This document shows, piece by piece, positions 1 to 4,895 of a DNA stretch of 5,899 nt. Both the position numbers and the translations under genes were made by a program. Source of the DNA: Desulfocapsa sulfexigens (GTDB lineage Bacteria; Desulfobacterota; Desulfobulbia; Desulfobulbales; Desulfocapsaceae); contig DQVD01000308.1 of assembly GCA_015661935.1 (NCBI GenBank), positions 1 to 5,899 of the forward strand, given 5' to 3'. Below the pieces are notes generated by a model that was not told where the DNA came from, searched no databases, and worked only from the letters and a program-made list of their open reading frames with translations. Position 1 is the stretch's first letter; every line of letters begins with the position of its first letter.

Positions 1-336
1 CTGGAGTTTACCGTTCGTAACGCAAAAGCCATCACCTATCTTAATCTCGCAGTCTTTAACCTTCCTCGAAACAGTGTAGAAACGGACTCCTTAATGCTCA
101 AAGATTTTTCAAGCGGTGATTTGGGCTTGTATTTTGATTTTCATCATCCCAAAGGCTGGGATCGAAAAGCAGTCCGTCATTTTTTGGCAACTGAATTCAA
201 AACAGATCCGGAAATTCGTCCTATCCTGCAGCGAGACCCACCTTTTTTCACATCCAACCATGCACCACTATTACTAACCCTATTCAGGAAGAAAGGCAGT
301 TCACTGGATAAGTGCCTTATCAAAAAATTTCTTTGA
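1..336 (+). CDS. C-terminal part of a probable radical SAM protein (5' end outside window)
   Basis: The frame is open from base 1 without a stop and ends at TGA 334-336, giving 111 residues of a protein that starts before the window. A Met codon at 94 is inside this open frame and has no good ribosome binding site, so I treat it as internal. The visible part has a beta-rich stretch (FTVRNAKAITYLNLAVFNLP), then KGWDRKAVRHFLATEF, DPEIRPILQRDPP and FFTSNHAPLL near the end. From memory, this late block (a W-[ST/D]-R-x-x-[VL]-R-x-F-L segment followed by PPFFTSNHAP) is typical of the C-terminus of B12-binding or related radical SAM proteins. The catalytic CxxxCxxC part would lie upstream and cannot be checked. 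The next gene starts 22 bp downstream on the same strand, so the two are probably co-transcribed. The family call is moderate; the existence of a coding region is fairly secure. Confidence 0.6.
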   Translation: MEFTVRNAKAITYLNLAVFNLPRNSVETDSLMLKDFSSGDLGLYFDFHHPKGWDRKAVRHFLATEFKTDPEIRPILQRDPPFFTSNHAPLLLTLFRKKGSSLDKCLIKKFL

Positions 337-358
337 AAAAAAACAAGGAACACACACA

Positions 359-1612
359 ATGAACAAACAAACAGTGGTGGTTATAGGTGGAGGCGCAGCC
401 GGTCTCATGGCCGCGGGCCAGGCTGCAACAGCTGGATCGCGAGTCATTATTCTTGAAAAAATGAAACGTCCCGGACGCAAGATCTGTATCAGTGGCAAAG
501 GTCGCTGCAACCTGACGAACAGTGCCCCAGTGGAAGAATTTATTGAACACTTTGGTAAAAATGGCCGTTTTTTACGACAGGCCTTTTCCCGTTTTTTTGC
601 TCCTGAACTGGTAGACTTTTTTGAACGGAATGGACTACCTGTCAGCCTTGAACGTGGTGGTAGATATTTTCCTACCAATGGAAAGGCACCTGATATTGTA
701 AAAGTGTTTCTTGCGTGGCTTTCAAATTTACATGTTGAAATTCAAGACAATAATCCGGTCAAAACCCTGTCTGTTGAAAATAATACAATCACAGGAGTTA
801 TCACAAAACGAGGGGAAATCAGTTGCGACGCTGTCATTTTAGCCACTGGCGGGGCCTCCTATCCAGCTACCGGTTCAACGGGTGATGGCTACAAACTGGT
901 GGAAACATTGGGACACACCATAGTTCCCATTCGTCCGGCACTTGTCCCCCTGGAAATACACGGTGGAATCCATCCAGCGCTTGCAGGGCTTGAACTTCGC
1001 AATATTGAAGCTATACTCTTCATCAATGGAAAAAAGAAACGACAACTCTTTGGTGAACTCCATTTTAAAAAATTCGGAGTGAGCGGCCCCACCATCCTGA
1101 CACTCAGTGGAGATGCGGTGGATGGCCTGCGCGCAGGCAAAAAAGTGGAATTACTAATTGATTTAAAAGCTGCACTGAACCGGCAAAAACTGGACGCACG
1201 CTTAATTCGGGATTTTGAAAAACGTCACAAGGAGCCATTTGCAGATGTATTGCGCGGTTTGCTTCCTGCGCAAATGGTACCGTTGTGCCTGGAACAAACA
1301 CAAATTCCGGCAGATAAAGTAGCCGGAGGGATTTCCAAAAAAGAACGGAGAACACTACTGAACTGGCTAAAAGGACTTCGGCTTGAAGTGACAAGACATC
1401 GTTCATTCAAAGAAGCCATCGTTACTGCAGGCGGTGTGAATCTTAAAGAGGTGAATCCAAGGACAATGGAATCAAAAATTGTTTCAGGACTCTATTTGGC
1501 AGGAGAACTTCTTGACCTAAATGGAAATACGGGGGGGTACAACCTTCAAGCCGCATTTTCCACTGGCTGGCTGGCTGGTTGGTCTGTTGGGGAAAAAGGT
1601 AAATCTCTTTGA
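359..1612 (+). CDS. HI0933/BaiN-family NAD(P)/FAD-dependent oxidoreductase (YhiN-like flavoprotein)
   Basis: This 417-residue protein is full length for the HI0933-like flavoprotein family (E. coli YhiN, H. influenzae HI0933, clostridial BaiN). The N-terminal Rossmann dinucleotide site is VVVIGGGAAGLMAA (GxGxxG-type glycines 10-15), with the acidic end of strand 2 in ILEK. The family signature GRKICISGKGRCNLTN lies at residues 39-54. ATGGASYPATGSTGDGY follows in the middle, and the C-terminal FAD-contact block contains TAGGV, TMESK, GLYLAGELLD and GNTGGYNLQAA. The start at 359 is supported by AAGGA at 345-349, nine bases upstream. The family is soluble and cytoplasmic. BaiN was assigned to bile-acid ring reduction in gut clostridia, but most members have no proven substrate, so no specific reaction is claimed here. 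It follows the radical SAM gene by 22 bp. The 3' end holds a G7 run (1531-1537) and four CTGG units (1563-1578), both within conserved codons. Confidence 0.93.
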   Translation: MNKQTVVVIGGGAAGLMAAGQAATAGSRVIILEKMKRPGRKICISGKGRCNLTNSAPVEEFIEHFGKNGRFLRQAFSRFFAPELVDFFERNGLPVSLERGGRYFPTNGKAPDIVKVFLAWLSNLHVEIQDNNPVKTLSVENNTITGVITKRGEISCDAVILATGGASYPATGSTGDGYKLVETLGHTIVPIRPALVPLEIHGGIHPALAGLELRNIEAILFINGKKKRQLFGELHFKKFGVSGPTILTLSGDAVDGLRAGKKVELLIDLKAALNRQKLDARLIRDFEKRHKEPFADVLRGLLPAQMVPLCLEQTQIPADKVAGGISKKERRTLLNWLKGLRLEVTRHRSFKEAIVTAGGVNLKEVNPRTMESKIVSGLYLAGELLDLNGNTGGYNLQAAFSTGWLAGWSVGEKGKSL

Positions 1613-1647
1613 CAGGCTCAGAAAAACTCTATTCCAAGCCCGTCAAA
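1608..1647 (+). other. Hairpin over the flavoprotein gene stop codon
   Basis: TTTGACAGGCT (1608-1618) pairs with AGCCCGTCAAA (1637-1647) with one A·C mismatch, leaving an 18-nt loop. The left arm includes the TGA stop of the flavoprotein gene. No T-run follows on either strand, so it is not a canonical intrinsic terminator. It could protect the mRNA 3' end or assist termination together with the palindrome starting 24 bp downstream. It may also be chance. Confidence 0.3.
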
Positions 1648-1671
1648 AGAAGTAAACAGATATTACAGGTA

Positions 1672-1832
1672 GGGAGCTGGAAAGAAATAATTATCCAATC
1701 CTGCTTGCCTTTTCGTCCGTCTTCTTCGTGTTGGCAATAGTTACATAGCGCTACTATGCGCTTATTGCCACCACAAAGAAGACAAACGAAAATTCGGCGC
1801 ATTATTTGGATAATTATTTCTTTCCATTTCCC
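1672..1832 (-). repeat. 161-bp imperfect palindromic element, copy 1 (inverted relative to copy 2)
   Basis: The outer arms are 1672-1696 and 1808-1832 (25 bp, 23 matching). The inner arms are 1710-1739 and 1763-1792 (30 bp, 26 matching), around a 23-nt apex (1740-1762). Within the apex, CATAG and CTATG can pair again around CGCTA. The parts between outer and inner arms (13 and 15 nt) do not pair. The reverse complement aligns without gaps to 4681-4841 at 148/161 positions by hand count, so this is one defined element and not a chance palindrome. It fills most of the space between the convergent flavoprotein and FKBP genes; the FKBP stop codon directly abuts its right end. No coding sequence is visible inside. 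The size, terminal inverted repeats and flanking TA (left) and TTA (right) resemble a MITE or an extragenic palindromic repeat. As RNA it would form a long stem that could end or stabilise transcripts from both sides. Confidence 0.9.
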
Positions 1833-2261
1833 TTAGACAATTGCAACCAGTTCCAAATCAAAGGTAAGATCTTTTCCGGCAAGAGGAGGATTAGCATCGA
1901 GCACTATAAATTCATCATCAATATCCAGTACTTCCACCGCCATTAATTCCCCCGAGGGACCACCAACCTGAAGTTTATCTCCAATCTCAGGTTTTAAATC
2001 AGGTGGTATCTGGCTTTTTGGTATCTGCATTACCATTTCCGCGTTATGATTCCCGTAGGCCTGATCCATTGGAATTTTCACTGTTTTTTTATCACCCACT
2101 TCCATACCGGTAAGAGCGGCATCGAATCCGGGAATAACCGCTCCCGAACCAAGAGTTACATCCAACGGATCTTTTCCTTCTGAAGAATCAAATATTGTTC
2201 CGTCGTCCAAATACCCTTTATAATTGACCTGAACTTTATCGCCTTTTTTTGCCTGTGTCAT
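1833..2261 (-). CDS. SlyD-like FKBP-type peptidyl-prolyl cis-trans isomerase
   Basis: This 142-residue protein has the SlyD/FkpB layout. An FKBP half-domain carries VNYKGYLDDGTIFDSS (residues 12-27), VIPGFDAAL (42-50) and AYG (68-70). An insert-in-flap chaperone domain follows at roughly 71-122, and the FKBP fold is completed by DANPPLAGKDLTFDLEL. Family members isomerise prolyl bonds and bind unfolded chains; some also bind metals. The His-rich metal-binding tail of E. coli SlyD is absent, and the usual NHPLAGK motif reads NPPLAGK here, one His fewer. No signal peptide is seen, so it is probably cytoplasmic. The start is supported by GAGGA on the minus strand (plus coordinates 2269-2273), seven bases before ATG. 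The stop TAA occupies 1833-1835 at the edge of palindrome copy 1. The kinase-like gene ends 79 bp upstream on the same strand, so readthrough or a weak own promoter are both possible. Confidence 0.95.
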   Translation of the reverse strand: MTQAKKGDKVQVNYKGYLDDGTIFDSSEGKDPLDVTLGSGAVIPGFDAALTGMEVGDKKTVKIPMDQAYGNHNAEMVMQIPKSQIPPDLKPEIGDKLQVGGPSGELMAVEVLDIDDEFIVLDANPPLAGKDLTFDLELVAIV

Positions 2262-2340
2262 AAAAATATCCTCAACTTATTAAAATTTATCTTTATATGT
2301 CTTTATTTTTTGCAAAGAGAAACATCCTAGCATATCCGCC

Positions 2341-2877
2341 CTATAAATGATAGAAGGTATCTGAAAGTGAACTCTTAATAGATAGGCAGATATCAGAGAC
2401 AGATTGATCGGTACAGTCAATGATCAGATCAGCATGTTTTGCATATAACGGTTGTCGTTCTGCAAACAGTTGCTCAAAACTCTGATTACCTGATTTAACA
2501 AGGCCACGAGTACTAAAATCTCCAACCCGTTTTTGTAACAGAGCAAGTGAGACATCGAGCAGAACCATCACTCCTGTTTTTTTCAGGTGCTCCATTCCGG
2601 CCTGACTGTAGATAGCACTGCCGCCAGTGGCAATAATATGATTCTGAAAATCAAGACTTAGAAGGGTTTTTTCTTCGAGATCCCGAAAGCCCTGTATGCC
2701 AAGATTATTGAACAGTTCCTGAAGCAGCATATTCTGACTATGCTCAATAACGGTATCCACATCAACAAATGTAAGGCTGGACTGTTTGGCAAGCTCTCTA
2801 CCCACAGTACTTTTCCCGGCCCCGGCCATACCGATCAGGACAATATTTGTTTGTACGTTTTTTTGTATTCTATCCAT
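2341..2877 (-). CDS. Shikimate-kinase-like P-loop kinase (GGS variant)
   Basis: The 178-residue product has the size and motif order of shikimate kinases, which phosphorylate shikimate with ATP in aromatic amino acid synthesis. The Walker A site is GMAGAGKST (residues 16-24). The acidic DVD (39-41) matches the DxD of the family, FRDLEE (64-69) carries the substrate-binding Arg, STRGL (122-126) carries the lid Arg, and ERQPLY (140-145) carries the last substrate-site Arg. The substrate glycine triplet, normally GGG or GGA, reads GGS in IATGGSAIYS (82-91). I recall a recognisable group of shikimate-kinase-like proteins with ATGGSAVYS in delta-type proteobacteria, so it may be a paralogue and not the main AroK. 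I therefore give no symbol. ATG at 2877 gives a normal N-terminus before strand 1, but I see no clear Shine-Dalgarno. It is divergent from arfB, and FKBP lies downstream. Confidence 0.88.
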   Translation of the reverse strand: MDRIQKNVQTNIVLIGMAGAGKSTVGRELAKQSSLTFVDVDTVIEHSQNMLLQELFNNLGIQGFRDLEEKTLLSLDFQNHIIATGGSAIYSQAGMEHLKKTGVMVLLDVSLALLQKRVGDFSTRGLVKSGNQSFEQLFAERQPLYAKHADLIIDCTDQSVSDICLSIKSSLSDTFYHL

Positions 2878-2913
2878 AAGAAATAAGATAACTATTTTGT
2901 CTACAAGGCTATC
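2878..2913. promoter_or_regulatory. 36-bp divergent start-to-start region (kinase / arfB)
   Basis: Only 36 AT-rich bases separate the two divergent start codons. Both promoters, if present here, must extend into the coding sequence of the opposite gene. Plus-strand boxes TTGTAT (2863-2868) and TAAGAT (2884-2889) are 15 bp apart, which is a poor sigma-70 match. An AAGG (2905-2908) five bases before the arfB ATG is its best ribosome binding site. The assignment as a promoter region rests on gene arrangement more than on strong boxes. Confidence 0.35.
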
Positions 2914-3327
2914 ATGATTTATTTTTCAAACAGTGTAAGTATTCCCGATCAGGAAATCGAGATAAAATTTATCCGTGCCCAGGGAGCTGGTGGACAAAAT
3001 GTAAATAAAGTCGCATCAGCTGTACACCTGCGCTTTGATATTCAAGCATCATCTCTTCCTGAAATAATAAAATACAGACTTCTCACTCTCTCTGATCAGC
3101 GAATCAACAAAGAAGGAATCCTTGTCCTCAAGGCCCAGCAGTATCGCAGCCAGGAAAAAAACAAAGAAGATGCATTGCGGCGCCTAAGAGAAATCATCTC
3201 CAGAACCTTACACCAACAAAAGAAACGTCGCCCGACACGCCCGAAAAAAGCTGCCAAAATGAAACGGCTTGAAGGAAAAAAACAACGCGGGAAACTGAAA
3301 ACAGATCGTAAAAAAGTTCAATATTAA
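2914..3327 (+). CDS. arfB: Alternative ribosome-rescue factor ArfB (peptidyl-tRNA hydrolase, YaeJ)
   Basis: The 137-residue product matches ArfB/YaeJ (about 140 residues in E. coli) along its length. The release-factor-like catalytic domain includes [20 protein letters not shown], with the GGQ at residues 26-28 that triggers hydrolysis of peptidyl-t[23 protein letters not shown] and [12 protein letters not shown] follow. The C-terminal tail, from about residue 102, is very rich in Lys and Arg and contains RRPTRPKKA. In the known family this tail enters the empty mRNA channel of ribosomes stalled on non-stop messages. Such proteins lack the codon-recognition domains of RF1/RF2, which fits the short length here. 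ATG at 2914 follows AAGG by five bases. ppnP starts 17 bp after its stop and is probably in the same transcript. Confidence 0.95.
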   Translation: MIYFSNSVSIPDQEIEIKFIRAQGAGGQNVNKVASAVHLRFDIQASSLPEIIKYRLLTLSDQRINKEGILVLKAQQYRSQEKNKEDALRRLREIISRTLHQQKKRRPTRPKKAAKMKRLEGKKQRGKLKTDRKKVQY

Positions 3328-3344
3328 AAATCATAGGGGAAAAC

Positions 3345-3626
3345 ATGTTTAAAACCAACGAATATTTCGACGGAAAAGTAAAATCAATCGCGTTTACCAC
3401 TAAAGAAGGCCCAGCCACGGTTGGCGTTATGGCAATTGGAGAGTACGAATTTGGAACCGATTCCATTGAAATTATGTCTGTTGTGTCAGGCTCCATGGAT
3501 ATTAAACTGCCGGGCAGTGCTAAATGGAAGACTTTTCCAGCAGGAGACAGTTTTGAGGTGGATAAGGGTGTCAAATTTGGAGTTCGAATTGAGACGGAAA
3601 CAAGTTATCTCTGTCTTTACAAATAG
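3345..3626 (+). CDS. ppnP: Pyrimidine/purine nucleoside phosphorylase PpnP
   Basis: The 93-residue protein matches PpnP (YaiE, formerly DUF1255), a small single-domain cupin. Key family stretches are [13 protein letters not shown] at the N-terminus, [13 protein letters not shown] in the middle, [23 protein letters not shown], and the ending TSYLCLYK. The family catalyses phosphorolysis of a broad set of nucleosides to the base and ribose-1-phosphate, feeding nucleoside salvage in the cytoplasm. The start is well supported by AGGGGA (3335-3340), four bases before ATG. It lies 17 bp after arfB, and a strong intrinsic terminator begins about 110 bp after its stop, so arfB-ppnP look like a two-gene unit. 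Confidence 0.96.
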   Translation: MFKTNEYFDGKVKSIAFTTKEGPATVGVMAIGEYEFGTDSIEIMSVVSGSMDIKLPGSAKWKTFPAGDSFEVDKGVKFGVRIETETSYLCLYK

Positions 3627-3735
3627 GCTTCTCCAACAGAACAATACCAGTAAACAGAAAAATCTTGCATCACTTTTCTATTATTGGTACATAGGCATCT
3701 CTACTGCTAAAGAATATTCCTAATTGCGGTCTAAC

Positions 3736-3793
3736 ACAGGAGGGAATGGAATCCTTCGGGAGTTCATTTCCTCCTGTTTTACATATATTTTTT
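3736..3793 (+). terminator. Strong intrinsic terminator with C(UUCG)G tetraloop
   Basis: Bases 3736-3754 and 3759-3777 form a 19-bp stem with two G·U wobbles and one A·G mismatch. The stem closes on the very stable C(UUCG)G tetraloop (UUCG at 3755-3758). It is followed by TTTT (3777-3780) and, after ACATATA, a second T-run to 3793-3794. It probably ends the arfB-ppnP transcript. No comparable T-run follows on the minus strand, so it works in the plus direction only. Confidence 0.85.
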
Positions 3794-3803
3794 TGACTAT
3801 TAC

Positions 3804-3839
3804 GCCTGCCTTCCAAACCTGGATAGCGGGCTTTTTTTT
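3804..3839 (+). terminator. Second intrinsic terminator, just before the exonuclease start codon
   Basis: GCCTGC (3804-3809) pairs with GCGGGC (3826-3831) with one U·G pair. Inside, TCCA and TGGA can form a second 4-bp stem around AACC. Eight Ts (3832-3839) follow directly. This is a textbook intrinsic terminator form. Its position is unusual because it ends only ten bases before the most likely ATG of the next gene. It may be a back-up terminator for arfB-ppnP or an attenuator of the exonuclease gene. Confidence 0.7.
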
Positions 3840-3849
3840 GGTGTCCACC

Positions 3850-4677
3850 ATGCTCACTCATACTTTTATTCATCTTCCGGGTATTGGCTCAAAAACAGAA
3901 CAAAATCTCTGGAAATCCGGAATTTATGAATGGCAGCAATGGCCGGAGAAACCACAGGTGAAACTTCAAAACAGCTCCCTTCCTGAACTTGTAAGTTTAT
4001 TGCACTCTTCCATGGAAGAGCTGGAAAAAGGGCCTGAGTTTTTTAGTTCGCGTTTACCAAGTAATGAACAATGGCGGCTTTTTTCTCACTTCAGGGATCG
4101 CACTGCCTACCTCGATATAGAAACCACTGGTCTTGGACAATCTGCTGAAATCACAACTATTGCACTGTATGATGGCAACAAAATTTATTGCTATGTAAAC
4201 GGAAAAAATCTGGAAGACTTCGAACATGATATATGGAACTATGATGTACTTGTAACCTACAATGGCAAAGGTTTTGATATCCCCGTACTGGAACGCTGGT
4301 TTCACACCAAACTTACCCATGCCCACATTGATCTTCGTTATATCCTTGCAAAACTGGGCTTTAAAGGAGGGCTCAAGGGCTGTGAAAAACAATTGGGAAT
4401 GAGCCGTGGAGGCCTTGATGGAATAGATGGCTACTTTGCAGTATTATTGTGGCAGGATTACATAAACAACAATAATGAGAAAGCACTGGAAACTCTCCTT
4501 GCCTACAACATTGAAGATACTGTAAATCTGGAACGTCTTCTGATTGAGGCATATAACATGAATGTTCTATCCACTCCATTTGGGGAGGACTTGGTTCTGG
4601 AACTTCCCGGGACTCCTAAAATCCCCTACCAAGCTGACATCAACACGGTGGAACGGATCAAAAGAAACCGGTTTTAA
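3850..4677 (+). CDS. Helix-hairpin-helix / DEDDy 3'-5' exonuclease-like protein (RNase H-like fold, YprB type)
   Basis: From ATG 3850 the product has 275 residues. The N-terminus FIHLPGIGSKTEQNLWKSGI (residues 6-25) looks like a helix-hairpin-helix DNA-binding motif. The RNase H-like exonuclease domain follows: motif I YLDIETTGL with D89 and E91, motif II VTYNGKGFDIPVL with N138 and D143, and motif III YNIED with Y219 and D223 (YxxxD). The order D-E, D, D with Tyr is that of DEDDy 3'-5' exonucleases. The GGLKGCEKQLG...GIDGYFAVLLW segment is typical of YprB-like predicted exonucleases of unknown substrate. The same frame is open from 3724, but those 42 codons cross both terminator hairpins, so I reject the longer start. 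The ribosome binding site is weak (GGTG at 3840-3843). GTG at 3841 is a possible alternative start. Palindrome copy 2 begins three bases after the stop. Confidence 0.85.
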   Translation: MLTHTFIHLPGIGSKTEQNLWKSGIYEWQQWPEKPQVKLQNSSLPELVSLLHSSMEELEKGPEFFSSRLPSNEQWRLFSHFRDRTAYLDIETTGLGQSAEITTIALYDGNKIYCYVNGKNLEDFEHDIWNYDVLVTYNGKGFDIPVLERWFHTKLTHAHIDLRYILAKLGFKGGLKGCEKQLGMSRGGLDGIDGYFAVLLWQDYINNNNEKALETLLAYNIEDTVNLERLLIEAYNMNVLSTPFGEDLVLELPGTPKIPYQADINTVERIKRNRF

Positions 4678-4680
4678 TTA

Positions 4681-4841
4681 GGGAGCTGGAAAGAAATAAT
4701 CATCCAAATAATGCGCCGAATTTTCCTTTGTCTTCTTCGTAGTGGCAATAAGCGCATAGCAGCGCGATGTAACTATTGCCACAACGAAGAAGACGGACGA
4801 AAAGACAAACAGGATCGGATAATTATTTCTTTCCAGCTCCC
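4681..4841 (+). repeat. 161-bp imperfect palindromic element, copy 2
   Basis: The outer arms are 4681-4705 and 4817-4841 (25 bp, 24 matching), beginning GGGAGCTGGAAAGAAATAAT. The inner arms are 4721-4750 and 4774-4803 (30 bp, 26 matching), with a 23-nt apex (4751-4773). Unpaired sections of 15 and 13 nt separate outer and inner arms. It has the same length as copy 1 and matches its reverse complement at 148/161 positions without gaps. TTA lies directly outside each end (4678-4680 and 4842-4844) and may be a target duplication. It lies between the convergent exonuclease and metalloprotease genes and starts three bases after the exonuclease stop. No coding frame of its own is convincing. It is probably a non-autonomous mobile or REP-like element, and it may double as the 3' end of both flanking transcripts. 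Confidence 0.9.
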
Positions 4842-4895
4842 TTATTTAACAATATTGAATCAAGCATTGATGGGACGAAAAAAACACTTCCGCTT

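Noticed and set aside
1531..1578. A G7 run and four CTGG units near the 3' end of the flavoprotein gene could be slippage sites for phase variation.
   Set aside because: Both encode conserved family residues (GNTGGYN and the GW-rich end), the tracts are short, and the frame is intact.
2981..2990. AGGGAGCTGG, identical to the first ten bases of the palindromic element, occurs inside arfB.
   Set aside because: It encodes part of the conserved GAGGQ loop, the match stops after this stretch, and no second arm is nearby. It is a coincidence.
3665..3693. TTGCAT and TACATA, 17 bp apart, as a promoter between ppnP and the terminators.
   Set aside because: Each box matches consensus at about three of six positions, and a transcript from here would meet two terminators at once. 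Too weak to annotate.
3793..3821. TTGACT with an AT-rich upstream run as a -35 box for the exonuclease gene.
   Set aside because: No acceptable -10 box lies 16-18 bp downstream, and the region is occupied by the second terminator hairpin.
3724..3849. The exonuclease frame is open from ATG 3724, which would add 42 residues to the N-terminus.
   Set aside because: The added part runs through two terminator hairpins and T-runs, looks hydrophobic by virtue of poly-T, and precedes an ATG at which the family-like N-terminus begins.
1672..4841. The two palindromes as CRISPR repeats or attachment sites of an integrated element.
   Set aside because: There are only two copies 3 kb apart, in inverted orientation, with no spacers, cas genes, integrase or tRNA; att sites would normally be direct repeats.
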